Positions 48,668 to 58,277 of a stretch of DNA of 64,000 nucleotides are shown piece after piece. How positions within the stretch are numbered: the stretch's first letter is position 1; the number at the start of each line of letters is the position of its first letter. The stretch is from Micromonospora chokoriensis. GTDB taxonomy: Bacteria; Actinomycetota; Actinomycetes; Mycobacteriales; Micromonosporaceae. Both the position numbers and the translations under genes were made by a program. Location: the NCBI RefSeq assembly GCF_000718555.1, contig NZ_JOAN01000006.1:215224-279223 (forward strand), read 5' to 3'. The notes below the pieces were generated by a model. It saw nothing but the letters and a program-made list of their open reading frames with translations, did not search any database and was not told the origin of the DNA.

Positions 48668-48774
48668 ATTTCGAGGCCGGCCTTTTAGCTCATGATTCGG
48701 GCAGCGTTCACGTTCACCGATGGCAGTTCCCCCTAACCTTTGGCGCGAAGTTGATCGCTAAAGGAAGAGGTCCC

Positions 48775-51700
48775 GTGAGTCAGGCAATCGACGGTCGCCA
48801 CATCACGCTGGACAGCGTCTGTCCGGATGGGATCTGGGCGGCCATCGCCGAGCGGGCGAGCCATTCTCCCGCTGCCATCGCGCTGGTGGAGCAGTCGGCC
48901 GAGGTGACGTACGCGGCTCTGGTGGAGCAGGTCGAGGCCCTGTCGGTCGAGCTGGTCAGCGCAGGTGTCGGCAGTGGAGACCTGGTCGGTATCCGGCTGC
49001 CCCGCAGTCGCGAGGCGATCATCGCGATCCTCGCGGTCCTCCGGACCGGAGCGGGCTACGTACCGCTGGACCCGGCGTATCCGGCGGACCGGATCCGGTT
49101 GATGCTCGCCGAGGCCTGCCCCCGCGTGGTGATCGACGACGACGGGGTGTCGTCGTTGCCCGACGCGCAGCGGTCGACCTCGGACACCGCGTACCTCATC
49201 TTCACGTCCGGATCCACCGGTCGCCCCAAGGGTGTGCTGGTGCCACGCGCGGCACTGACCAGCTTCTGCGATGCCGCCGTCACCAGGTACGAGCTGACCA
49301 GCGCCGACCGGATGTTGCAGTTCGCCTCGCTCAGCTTCGACGCCAGCGTCGAGGAGCTCTTTCCGCCGCTTGTCAGCGGGGCCACAGTGGTTCTCCGCGA
49401 CGACGACATGATCAGCCGGCCGGACCTCTTCCTGGACCGGTGCGCGGCCCTCGGCATCACCGTCCTCGACCTCCCGACCGCGTACTGGCACGAACTGGCG
49501 GCCGCCCTGGTGCGGGGCGAGGCCAGCCTTCCCGCGACGGTTCGGCTGGTCATCATCGGGGGCGAGGCCGCCCGAGCCGACCTGGTCCGTGGCTGGCAGG
49601 CGGTGGCCGGCAGCACGGTGCGGCTGCTCAACACCTACGGGCCGACCGAGACGACAGTGGTCGCCACGGCCGCCGACCTGACCTCGTGGACCGGTGACGT
49701 GGTGCCGATCGGGTACCCGTTGAACGGGGTCACCTGCCGCATCGTCGACGACTCCGGCGCCCAGGCGGAGGTCGGCGAGTTGCTGATCGGTGGTGCCAGC
49801 GTGGCGACCGGCTACCTGCACCAGCCGGACCTCACCGCGGACCGGTTCCGTCCCGGGCCGGATGGCCGGCCGGAGTACCGGACCGGCGACCGGGTCCGCC
49901 GCGGCGCCGACGGCGCCCTGGAGTTCCTCGGCCGCGCCGACGACCAGGTGAAGATCCGCGGCTTCCGCATCGAGTTGGGCGAGATCGAGACCGCGTTGCG
50001 CGACGTCGCGCACGTCACCGACGCGGTCGTCCTGGTGGAGGACCGCGACGGGCAGCAGCGTCTGGTCGGTCACGTCGTGGCCCATGCCACAGTGGACCTT
50101 TCGGCGGTACGCGCGGATCTCGCCAGCCGGCTGCCGGCCTACCTGATCCCCGCCGTGCTGACCCGACACGACTCGTTCCCCATCACCGCGCAGGGGAAGG
50201 TCGACCGACGGGCGTTGGCGGCGAGCGTCGACGAGTCACCGGCTGTCATGGCGGCCGGGCTGACGCCGGCACAGGCCGAGGTGGCAACGTTGTGGGGCAC
50301 CCTGCTCGGCGTCGGCGCGGTACGTCCCGACGACGACTTCCTCGCCCTCGGTGGCAGTTCCCTCGCCGCGATCCGGTTGATCGGCGCCCTGCGGCAGCGC
50401 CACGGGGTGAACCTCACGCTCAGCGAGCTGTACGCCGCGCCGACGCTCGCCGCGATCGCCGCGCTGCTCCCCGCGTCGTCGGACCCCGACGCTACGCCGA
50501 TCGACGCTGCACCCGCCGACGTCTCGCCCTCCCTGAGCCCCCTGCAACGGGACTTCTGGGTGGCCGAACGGATCTGTGCCGCCCTGCCCGCGCACACCCT
50601 GGGCGCCCGCTTCCGCTGGGACGGCCGGATCGACGCCGACGCCCTGACTCGCGGCCTGCGCGAGTTGGCCCGCCGTCATCCGTTGCTGCGGGCCCGCTTC
50701 CCCGACGACGGGGCCGAACCGCGCCTGGTCATCGACGCGGACGCGGTGATCCCGCTCTCCGAGGCACCCCGGACCGCGTCCGTCGACGCCATCGCCGTCG
50801 AGAAGTTCGACCTGGCCAACGGGCCGCTGGCCCGTGCTGTGCTGGTCCGCACCGGCAGCGACGACGAACTCGTCCTGCTGATCCACCACCTGGTGTACGA
50901 CGGCTGGTCGGGCACCGTCATCGCAGGCGAACTGGCCGCGCTCTACCAGGCGGCGGTGCGCCAACCAGAGCTCGACGCGGACCTCAGCGCGGCCGCGGGG
51001 TTGCCCCGCCCGGCCGCCGTGCCCGACCTGGCCAGCCGGTACGCCGCCGCGAAGGCCGACACGACACTGACGGCGTACTGGCAGAGCCGTTTCGACGACG
51101 CCGACCTGGACCTGGAGTTGCCGGCGGACCGGCCACGCCCGGTGGTCCGCTCCTTCGCCTCGGACCGGATCAGCCGTCGACTCGACCCGGCGCTGCTGCG
51201 GCGGCTGACCGAGTGCGGCCAGGCGTACCAGGCGAGCCTGTTCATGGTGGTGCTCGCCGGCCTGCAGACGGTGCTGGGCCGCTACACCGGGCGCAGCGAC
51301 ATCACGATCCTCTCCCCGGTGGCCGGCCGGACCAGCCCGGAGCTGGAGGGTGTGGTCGGGCCGCTGCTGAACATCCTCCCGCTGCGCGGCGACCTCGCCG
51401 GTGACCCGTCCTTCGCGGAACTGCTCGGCCGGGTCCGACAGGCCGTCCTCAGCGACCTGGACCACCAGGGCCTCGCCCTGCCCGACCTGATCGACGCGTT
51501 GCGGCGGCCCGGCAGCGGCAACCGCAACCGGCTCAGCCCGGTCGTGCTGACCGTGCACAACGTGCCGGAGGCCGAGCATCCCGGCGTACGGCACGCGGGG
51601 GAGCTGCCGCCGGCCGCGACCCTGGTGGACCTCTCGGTCAGCCTCGACTTTCCGGTCGACGGCCCGGTGCTCAACATCGACTACGCCACCGAACTCTTCG

Positions 51701-54700
51701 ACGCGGCCCGCGTCGAGGCGTTGCTCGGTCACCTGCTCACCCTGCTCGACGCCGCAGCCGACGCACCACAGCAGACGGTGGGCCGGCTCGCCCTGCTCAG
51801 CGCCGACGAGCAGCAGCGGATCGTGCACGGGTGGAACGACAGCGCGATCCCGGTGCCCGACGCGACCGCCCTGCATCAGCTCTTCGAGCGGCAGGTCGCG
51901 GCCACCCCGGATGCGCCCGCGCTGACCTTCCGGGACACCACGATCAGTTACGGCGAGCTGAACGGCCGCGCCAATCAGCTGGCCCGCCGGCTGCGCGCCG
52001 AGGGCGTACGGCCGGGTGACCGGGTGGCCATCTGCCTCGACCGGGGCATCGACCTGTTCGCCGCCATGTGGGCCGTGCTCAAGGCCGGCGGGGCGTACGT
52101 GCCGCTGGACCCGGCGTACCCCCCGGAGCGCCTCGACTACATGCGCCAGGACAGCCGGGCCGTGGTCTTCGTCGACGACGAGTACCTGCGCGGCCCACTG
52201 CCGACCGACCGGACCGACCTGCCGCTGGTCAACTCGGGCACCGACGCCGCGTACGTCATCTACACCTCCGGCTCGTCGGGGAAGGCCAAGGGCGTCGTCG
52301 TCAACCACGGCAACCTGGTCCACGCCGCGGCCATGTGGCAGCACGCGTACCACCTGGAACCCGGGTGGACCTACCAGCAGGCGGCCAGCTTCTCCTTCGA
52401 CATGTTCGTGGGGGAGACCCTGCGGGCACACTGCACCGGCGGTCGGCTGGTCGTCGTACCCCGGGAGACCCTCCTCGACCCGGCCGACCTCTACGCGCTG
52501 ATGCGCTCCGAGCAGGTCCAGTGCACCGAGCTGGTCCCGGCGGTGTTGCGCAACCTGCTCGCGTACGCCGACCAGACCGGGCAGCGCCTGGACTTCGTGC
52601 GCCTGCTCATCGGCGGCGGCGAGAAGTGGCACGTGCGGGAGTACGAGCTGGCCCGCCGCCTGGTCGGAGGAGACAACCGGGTGGTCAACGCGTACGGCGT
52701 CACCGAGGTCACCGTCGACAACGTCTACTTCGACGGCCCTGTCGATCACCTCGCCGACGAGGCGCCGCTGCCGATCGGCCGCCCATTCCCGAACAACCGG
52801 GTCTACGTGCTGGACGCGCACCGCCAGCCGGTGCCGCCCGGGGTCGTGGGCGAGCTGTACCTGGGCGGGCTGGGCGTGGCGCCCGGCTACCACGACCGCC
52901 CCGAGCTGACCGCCGATCGCTTCGTCCCCGACCCGTACGCCCCGGAGCCGGACGCCCGGATGTACCGGACCGGCGACTCGGCCCGCTACCACCTCGGCGG
53001 CGACGTCGACTTCCTCGGTCGCCTCGACGACCAGGTCAAGGTGAACGGCTACCGGGTGGAGCTGGGTGAGGTCGAGGCAGCCCTCGGCGCGCTACCGAAC
53101 GTCACCGCGTGCGCCGTCGCGGTGCACCCGCTGCCGTCCGGCGTCGCCCAGCTCGTCGGCTACGTCGTACCCCGTTTGGGTGAGCCGGTGGACGAGGTGG
53201 CGATCCGCGACGCGCTCGCCACCACGTTGCCCGTGCACATGGTTCCGGCTCGGCTGGTGAGCCTGCCGGCGCTGCCGCTGACCCCGAACGGAAAGCTCGA
53301 CCGGCGGCGGCTGCCCGCACCCACGAACGCGAGCGCCGACGCTGCCGGTACGGCCGCGCGGACTCCGTTGGAACGGCAGATCGCGGCCGTGTGGTCCGAG
53401 GTGCTCGGCATCGCCGAGATCACCATCGACGACAGCTTCTTCGCCCTCGGCGGTGACTCGTTCGCCGCCCTGCGGGTCATCCGGCGCATCGAGCCCGCCC
53501 CGGCCCTGCTCGACCTCTACCAGCACCCGACCGTGCGTCGACTCGCCGCGGCGCTGCACGACCGCGATCCGGACGCGCTCGCCGAGCGCACGCTGCTGCA
53601 CCGGCTGACGCCGTCGGACGCCGACCTGTCCACCGGTGGCGTCACGGTGGTGGCCGTGCCGTACTCCGGGGGCAGCGCGATCGCCTACCAGCCGCTCGCC
53701 GCCGCCCTCCCGTCGAACTGGGCGTTGCAGGCGGTGGAGATGCCCGGCCACGACCACTCCCGGCCGGACGAGGACCTGCTGCCGGCGCAGACCGTGGCGG
53801 GCCTCGTCCTGGCCGAGCTGCGCAACATCGACGGGCCGATCCTGCTGTACGGCCACTGCCTGGGCGTCGCGGTGACCGTCGAACTCGCGCGGCAGGCCGA
53901 GGAGGCGGGGGTGCCGCTGGTCGGCGTGGCGCTGGGCGCCGGGTTCCCCACGGCTCGGCTCCCCGGTCGCTTCTTCGACTGGTTCTACCGCCTGGTGCCC
54001 ACCGACCGCTTCACCTCCGATCGGGAGTACCTCGCGTACCTGCGCGGACGCGGCGGCTTCACCGACGTGGCCGACCCGGCCCAGGAGGCGTTCGTCCTGC
54101 GCAACGTGCGGCACGACGCCCGCGACGCCGAGGAGTACTTCACAGCGGCGTACCAGCGCGATCCCGACCCGCTGCGTACGCCGGTGCTCGCCGTCGTCGG
54201 CTCCCGGGACCGGGTGACCGAGCACTACCAGGAACGCCACCAGGAGTGGGGACATTTCGCCGACGAGGTGGACCTGGCCGTCCTGCCCAAGGCTGGCCAC
54301 TTCTTCGTCAAGAGCCACGCGGAGCCGCTCGCGCAGGCACTCGTGTCGTTCGTCGAGCCCGCCGCGCCGACCGTGCGTGACGAGGCGCCGGAGCCCACGC
54401 CCAAGCGCGGTGCCGCCGAGCCCAGTCTGTCGCGGTTCGCGCTTGTCGCACTGGGCCAACTGGTGTCCATGATCGGCAGCGGTCTGAGTGCCCTCGTACT
54501 CAGCATCTGGGTCTTCCAGCGGACCGGGTCGATCACCGACTTCGCCGTGGTGAACGCGGTCGGTCTGTTGCCCGGCATTCTCGTCGGGCCGATCGCCGGG
54601 GCCGTCGCCGACCGGTGGAACCGGCGCACCGTCATGCTCGCCAGCGACGGCGCCTCGGCGGCGGCGATGGCGGCGCTCGCCGCGGTCGTGTTCTCCGGGG

Positions 54701-55779
54701 GTGGTCTGGAGCTCTGGCACGTCTACCTCGCGGTGTCGGTGACGTCTCTGGCCGGGGCCTTCCAGCGGCCCGCCTATCTCGCCGCGGTCGCCCAACTCGT
54801 GCCGAAGCGGTACCTGGGGCACGCCAACGGCATCAGCCAGCTCGGGGTCAGCATCGGCCTGGTCTTCGCCCCCATGCTCGGCGCCGGGCTGGTCGGGCTG
54901 ATCGGCGTGCCGGGCGTCATCGCGATCGACATGGGCACGTTCGCCGTCGGTGTGCTCACCCTGCTGGCGGTCCGCTTCCCGGATCTGATGTTCCACCGCC
55001 GGGAGGAGACCTTCCGCACCGAGGTCACCGCCGGTTGGCGGTACATCACCCGCCGGCCGGGGCTGCGCGCCGCGTTGCGGTTCTTCGTCATCGACCACGC
55101 CTTCTACACCCTCGGCTTCGCCGTGATCACGCCGATGCTGCTGATCGAGCAGAGCCCCGCGGTGCTCGGCCTCGCCCTGGGCGCCGGCGGTCTCGGTGGG
55201 CTGGTGGGCAGCCTGACCATGGGTCTGTGGGGCGGCACCGCCCGACGGGCCAACGGCCTGATCATCTTCATGGGCATCGGCAGCCTGGCCATGGCCATCG
55301 TCGGCCTCGGCAACGCGCCGATCCTCGTGGTGGCCGGGATGTTCCTGGTGACCTTCGGTGAGTCCCTCGCCGAGGGGCACTGGATCGCCCTGGTGCAGAC
55401 GAAGGTCGGCTTCGAACTCCAGGGACGGGTCCTGTCGATCTTCATCACGGTGATGATGCTGACGATGCCGATCGGCTACCTGATCGTCGGACCGCTCGCC
55501 GAACGCTACGTCCAGCCGCTGCTCGAACCGGGTGGTGCGCTCGCCGGCTCCGTCGGCCACCTGCTCGGCACCGGCCCCGGACGCGGGCTCGCCCTGCTGG
55601 TCGTCGTCAGCGGGCTGCTGCAACTGGCCTGGGCCGTACGCGGCTGGTTCACCCCCCGCCTACGCCTGCTCGAAGACCACCTCCCCGACGCCCTGCCCCC
55701 CGCCGAGATCGGCTCGCGTGACGAACTCCAGCGCGAAGCCGACGCCCTGCTCATCGCCGCCGCCCCGCTCACCCGCTAA
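48775..55779 (+). CDS. Dimodular NRPS (A-PCP-C-A-PCP-TE) fused to an MFS exporter
   Basis: 2334 aa. Domains: A1 about 10-475 (TSGSTGRPKG, NTYGPTETT, YRTGD, KIRGFRIELGEIE); PCP1 about 495-565 (ALGGSSLAAIRL); C about 585-1000 with intact HHLVYDGWS; A2 about 1020-1515 (TSGSSGKAKG, NAYGVTEVT, YRTGD); PCP2 about 1525-1595 (ALGGDSFAAL); TE about 1620-1860; MFS about 1885-2300 with about 12 membrane helices. The TE nucleophile elbow reads GHCLG (Cys codon 53857-53859) instead of GHSxG. No starter C domain, so it should build a dipeptide from a free amino terminus. By eye the A1 pocket reads D-A-E-D-I-G-T-V-V and A2 D-M-G-E-I-G-A-V-D; acidic residues suggest basic substrates, unproven. GTG 48775 follows AGGAAGAGG. 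Confidence 0.9.
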   Translation: MSQAIDGRHITLDSVCPDGIWAAIAERASHSPAAIALVEQSAEVTYAALVEQVEALSVELVSAGVGSGDLVGIRLPRSREAIIAILAVLRTGAGYVPLDPAYPADRIRLMLAEACPRVVIDDDGVSSLPDAQRSTSDTAYLIFTSGSTGRPKGVLVPRAALTSFCDAAVTRYELTSADRMLQFASLSFDASVEELFPPLVSGATVVLRDDDMISRPDLFLDRCAALGITVLDLPTAYWHELAAALVRGEASLPATVRLVIIGGEAARADLVRGWQAVAGSTVRLLNTYGPTETTVVATAADLTSWTGDVVPIGYPLNGVTCRIVDDSGAQAEVGELLIGGASVATGYLHQPDLTADRFRPGPDGRPEYRTGDRVRRGADGALEFLGRADDQVKIRGFRIELGEIETALRDVAHVTDAVVLVEDRDGQQRLVGHVVAHATVDLSAVRADLASRLPAYLIPAVLTRHDSFPITAQGKVDRRALAASVDESPAVMAAGLTPAQAEVATLWGTLLGVGAVRPDDDFLALGGSSLAAIRLIGALRQRHGVNLTLSELYAAPTLAAIAALLPASSDPDATPIDAAPADVSPSLSPLQRDFWVAERICAALPAHTLGARFRWDGRIDADALTRGLRELARRHPLLRARFPDDGAEPRLVIDADAVIPLSEAPRTASVDAIAVEKFDLANGPLARAVLVRTGSDDELVLLIHHLVYDGWSGTVIAGELAALYQAAVRQPELDADLSAAAGLPRPAAVPDLASRYAAAKADTTLTAYWQSRFDDADLDLELPADRPRPVVRSFASDRISRRLDPALLRRLTECGQAYQASLFMVVLAGLQTVLGRYTGRSDITILSPVAGRTSPELEGVVGPLLNILPLRGDLAGDPSFAELLGRVRQAVLSDLDHQGLALPDLIDALRRPGSGNRNRLSPVVLTVHNVPEAEHPGVRHAGELPPAATLVDLSVSLDFPVDGPVLNIDYATELFDAARVEALLGHLLTLLDAAADAPQQTVGRLALLSADEQQRIVHGWNDSAIPVPDATALHQLFERQVAATPDAPALTFRDTTISYGELNGRANQLARRLRAEGVRPGDRVAICLDRGIDLFAAMWAVLKAGGAYVPLDPAYPPERLDYMRQDSRAVVFVDDEYLRGPLPTDRTDLPLVNSGTDAAYVIYTSGSSGKAKGVVVNHGNLVHAAAMWQHAYHLEPGWTYQQAASFSFDMFVGETLRAHCTGGRLVVVPRETLLDPADLYALMRSEQVQCTELVPAVLRNLLAYADQTGQRLDFVRLLIGGGEKWHVREYELARRLVGGDNRVVNAYGVTEVTVDNVYFDGPVDHLADEAPLPIGRPFPNNRVYVLDAHRQPVPPGVVGELYLGGLGVAPGYHDRPELTADRFVPDPYAPEPDARMYRTGDSARYHLGGDVDFLGRLDDQVKVNGYRVELGEVEAALGALPNVTACAVAVHPLPSGVAQLVGYVVPRLGEPVDEVAIRDALATTLPVHMVPARLVSLPALPLTPNGKLDRRRLPAPTNASADAAGTAARTPLERQIAAVWSEVLGIAEITIDDSFFALGGDSFAALRVIRRIEPAPALLDLYQHPTVRRLAAALHDRDPDALAERTLLHRLTPSDADLSTGGVTVVAVPYSGGSAIAYQPLAAALPSNWALQAVEMPGHDHSRPDEDLLPAQTVAGLVLAELRNIDGPILLYGHCLGVAVTVELARQAEEAGVPLVGVALGAGFPTARLPGRFFDWFYRLVPTDRFTSDREYLAYLRGRGGFTDVADPAQEAFVLRNVRHDARDAEEYFTAAYQRDPDPLRTPVLAVVGSRDRVTEHYQERHQEWGHFADEVDLAVLPKAGHFFVKSHAEPLAQALVSFVEPAAPTVRDEAPEPTPKRGAAEPSLSRFALVALGQLVSMIGSGLSALVLSIWVFQRTGSITDFAVVNAVGLLPGILVGPIAGAVADRWNRRTVMLASDGASAAAMAALAAVVFSGGGLELWHVYLAVSVTSLAGAFQRPAYLAAVAQLVPKRYLGHANGISQLGVSIGLVFAPMLGAGLVGLIGVPGVIAIDMGTFAVGVLTLLAVRFPDLMFHRREETFRTEVTAGWRYITRRPGLRAALRFFVIDHAFYTLGFAVITPMLLIEQSPAVLGLALGAGGLGGLVGSLTMGLWGGTARRANGLIIFMGIGSLAMAIVGLGNAPILVVAGMFLVTFGESLAEGHWIALVQTKVGFELQGRVLSIFITVMMLTMPIGYLIVGPLAERYVQPLLEPGGALAGSVGHLLGTGPGRGLALLVVVSGLLQLAWAVRGWFTPRLRLLEDHLPDALPPAEIGSRDELQREADALLIAAAPLTR

Positions 55780-55788
55780 GGAAACCTC

Positions 55789-56700
55789 GTGTCCACCCAA
55801 GTTCTGCCCGCGGCGCCCGTCGACGCGTACGGCACGCCCCTCATCGACGCCGGGGAACTCGTGCCCGGCACCCGTGTCCTGATCAAGGACGAGACCCGTT
55901 ACGCCTCCGGAAGCCACAAGGAGCCCGCAGCCCGCGCGGTGGTGGCCCGCGCGGCGGCCGACGGCTACCGCCGGGTCGTCATCGCCACCTGTGGCAACTA
56001 CGGCAGGGCCATGGCGATGGCCAGCTCCGCCGCTCAGATGGCCTGCACTGTGGTGCTCCCGACCGGCTGGAGTGACGGCGGCGCATTCATGCGGGCCGCC
56101 GGGGCCGACGTGCACCTCGTACCGGGTAGCTACGAGGACGCCGTCGACGAGTCCCGCCGCCTCGCGCTTGACGAGGGCTCGATCGACGGCAACGTCGACG
56201 GCCCGTACGTCGATGCCGTCTTCGCCGGTCACGGCGTCGTCGCCCACGCCCTGCACCGGGCGCTTCCCGAGCCGCCGACGGCGCTGTGGATCCCGGTCGG
56301 CAACGGCACGACGATCATCGCGGTGCACCGGCAGCTACGCGCGCTCGGGTGGTCGGTGCCCATCCACGGTGTCGGCTCTGCCGGCAACAACCCGGTCGTC
56401 ACCTGCTGGCCCGGGCCGTACCAGATGCTGCCACCGGACGGCGTCGCCACCACCGACCACAACCAGCCGCTGGTCAACTGGCACGCCCTGCAGGGGCCGG
56501 AGGCGATGGACGCGGTCGCCGCGACCGGTGGCCTCGTGCACGGCGCCGACGACGACGAGCTTCTGCACGCGCAGACGCTGCTCGCCGAGCACGGCGCCCA
56601 CCCCACCGCCGCCGGGTCGGTCGCGCTCGCCGGGCTGCTCCGCCACGCCCGCACCACATCTCTCACCGGCACCCACGTCGTGCTGCTCAGCGGGCGCTGA
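55789..56700 (+). CDS. PLP-dependent beta-family enzyme (threonine/cysteine/diaminopropionate synthase-like)
   Basis: 303 aa, fold type II. PLP Lys44 in SGSHKEPAA, phosphate-binding ATCGNYGRAMAM (usual SxGNxG/A with Cys for the first residue), and the Gly-rich loop PVGNGTT. Start GTG is preceded by AAGGAAA, 9 bases after the NRPS stop, so it belongs to the same transcript. Likely makes a beta-substituted or 2,3-diamino acid building block for the NRPS. The partner dehydrogenase of the siderophore-type diaminopropionate route (SbnB) is not next to it, so a different beta-substitution is possible. Confidence 0.88.
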   Translation: MSTQVLPAAPVDAYGTPLIDAGELVPGTRVLIKDETRYASGSHKEPAARAVVARAAADGYRRVVIATCGNYGRAMAMASSAAQMACTVVLPTGWSDGGAFMRAAGADVHLVPGSYEDAVDESRRLALDEGSIDGNVDGPYVDAVFAGHGVVAHALHRALPEPPTALWIPVGNGTTIIAVHRQLRALGWSVPIHGVGSAGNNPVVTCWPGPYQMLPPDGVATTDHNQPLVNWHALQGPEAMDAVAATGGLVHGADDDELLHAQTLLAEHGAHPTAAGSVALAGLLRHARTTSLTGTHVVLLSGR

Positions 56701-56725
56701 GCACGCCCCACTACGGAGATCCCCC

Positions 56726-57631
56726 ATGACAACCGTGGCACCCCCCATGCTGCTGTTCGCCCGAGCACGTACCTCCGTCGTCGACGAACGGGTCTTCATC
56801 GCCAAGCTGGCCGTGCTGACCGTCCTCACCGCCCTCGGCGGCGTGCTCGCCCTGCGCCCCGAACCCCTCGCCATAGTCGTCGGCGTGGTGCTGCTGGCCG
56901 CCATGTACACCCACGCGGTCGAGCTGCAACACCAGGCCCTGCACCACTCGGCGTTCCGGGCGTCCTGGCCGCACCGGCTCGTCGGGGTGCCCCTCGGCCT
57001 GCCGATGTTCGTGGTCTACAGCCACTACCGGGTCCGGCACCTGCAACACCACCGGTTCCTCGGCACACCACAGGACACCGAGTTCTTCGGCTTCGACACC
57101 CGCGTGCCGTTGACCCTGGGCATGCTGCTGCGCGGGTTGTTCGACTACTCGCGGCTGGCGCACGTCGGCCGCGACGTCGTCCGGGCGGCGACGGGTCGCT
57201 GGCGCTACGAGTTCGGCGAGATCAGCCCGACGATGCGTCGCCGGGTCGTCACCGAGCACGTGATCCTCGGCGCCACGGTGGTCCTCGTGGCCGTCCTGGC
57301 CGCAGCCGGCTACCACGAGCAGGTCCTCCGGTTGTGGTTGCTGCCCCTCCTGCTCGCGGTGCCGGCGCACTTCCTGGTGGAGCTTCCGGAACACGTGCTC
57401 TGCGACACCGACAGCACGGACGTGCTGCGCAACACCCGCTCGATCCGTGGCAGTTGGTTCAGCACCTGGTTCACCAACGGCAACAACCTGCACATCGAGC
57501 ACCACGCGGCGATGAACGTGCCGATCAGCCAACTGCCGGCCCGACACCCCGAGACGATCCGGTACGCCGAGCACGTGGAGGAGACGTACCTCGACTTCTA
57601 CCGCCGGCTGTGGCGGGCCGTACGCCGCTGA
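56726..57631 (+). CDS. Membrane fatty-acid desaturase-like di-iron oxygenase
   Basis: 301 aa. Four hydrophobic segments and three His boxes: ELQHQALHH, RVRHLQHHRF and NLHIEHHAAMN, which bind two irons. Family members desaturate or hydroxylate acyl chains, but some act on amino acids or peptides in natural-product pathways. It lies 25 bp behind the PLP gene with GGAG about 7 bases ahead of ATG 56726, so it is the third gene of the NRPS operon and probably oxidises the product or a building block. A hairpin follows. Confidence 0.88.
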   Translation: MTTVAPPMLLFARARTSVVDERVFIAKLAVLTVLTALGGVLALRPEPLAIVVGVVLLAAMYTHAVELQHQALHHSAFRASWPHRLVGVPLGLPMFVVYSHYRVRHLQHHRFLGTPQDTEFFGFDTRVPLTLGMLLRGLFDYSRLAHVGRDVVRAATGRWRYEFGEISPTMRRRVVTEHVILGATVVLVAVLAAAGYHEQVLRLWLLPLLLAVPAHFLVELPEHVLCDTDSTDVLRNTRSIRGSWFSTWFTNGNNLHIEHHAAMNVPISQLPARHPETIRYAEHVEETYLDFYRRLWRAVRR

Positions 57632-57675
57632 ATGGCACGCGGATACCCGGACGGTCGAAGCTGGGGGAGAAGCGG

Positions 57676-57713
57676 AAGGCCCAGGTGCCGCGAACGCGGT
57701 CTGCCTGGGCCTT
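57676..57713. terminator. Hairpin between desaturase and tRNA-Gly
   Basis: AAGGCCCAGG (57676-57685) pairs with CCTGGGCCTT (57704-57713), 10 bp with an 18-base GC-rich loop. It can end both the rightward NRPS operon and the leftward tRNA transcript. Confidence 0.8.
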
Positions 57714-57719
57714 CGTGCG

Positions 57720-57793
57720 TGGAGCGGGCGACGAGAATCGAACTCGCGTAGTCAGTTTGGAAGACTGAAGCTCTACCATTGAGCTACGCCCGC
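57720..57793 (-). tRNA. tRNA-Gly (anticodon UCC)
   Basis: Reads GCGGGCG...CGCCCGC for the acceptor stem, with T-loop TTCGATT and anticodon loop CTTCCAA, giving anticodon UCC (glycine, GGA codons). The body is 71 nt, and the CCA end is encoded at 57720-57722. Leftward transcription towards the hairpin at 57676-57713. Confidence 0.95.
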
Positions 57794-58065
57794 GTTGCAC
57801 CCCGCCGAAACGGGACGCGCCTACAGCGTACCCAATGCCGTTGCCCGACGCGTAACCGCGCCACCGCCCCGCGGTGGCCGCCCGGTCCCCAGCGCCGCGT
57901 CACAGCACCCAAGATTCGCGCCGTGAGGCCCCCACATCCCTGAAACTGTGCGGATCTTGACGCCCGAAGCGTGGGGTGGAATGGTAGCTTTTGGGAGTTC
58001 TATCCGGGTGGAGGATGCCCCGGCACCGACTGAGGCGTGGCGACGGCATAGACTGCACGTCGCCA

Positions 58066-58139
58066 CGGGGTGTGGCGCAGCTTGGTAGCGCACTCGCTTT
58101 GGGAGCGAGGGGCCGTGGGTTCAAATCCCGCCACCCCGA
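58066..58139 (+). tRNA. tRNA-Pro (anticodon UGG)
   Basis: Acceptor stem CGGGGTG/CACCCCG, D-arm GCGCAGCTTGGTAGCGC, anticodon stem CTCGC/GCGAG with loop TTTGGGA giving UGG (proline), T-arm GTGGGTTCAAATCCCGC. 74 nt including discriminator A; CCA not encoded. The 272 bp between the two tRNAs hold no other gene that I can support. Confidence 0.97.
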
Positions 58140-58277
58140 CTGTCGTCCGCGACCGGGCCGCTCCGGGTGCCGCCCAGTGCGGCTCCCGGGCGATGCCGGA
58201 GCGTCAGGCCGGCTCGCCTACACTCGATGGGCTGAATCACGCCCAGACTCAACTGAGATCCGTCAAGGAGTACGCCT

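Noticed and set aside
50236..52992. 918-codon minus-strand open frame across the NRPS
   Set aside because: Antisense shadow of C and A2 domains, composed of Arg/Gly/Gln/Val repeats without motifs.
53092..55623. 843-codon minus-strand frame, rich in Asp/Gln/His
   Set aside because: Antisense shadow of the A2-TE-MFS region; no ribosome site or recognisable domain.
57720..58139. tRNA pair as an integration site for a mobile element
   Set aside because: No integrase beside the tRNAs and no duplicated 3' tRNA fragment noticed within the window.
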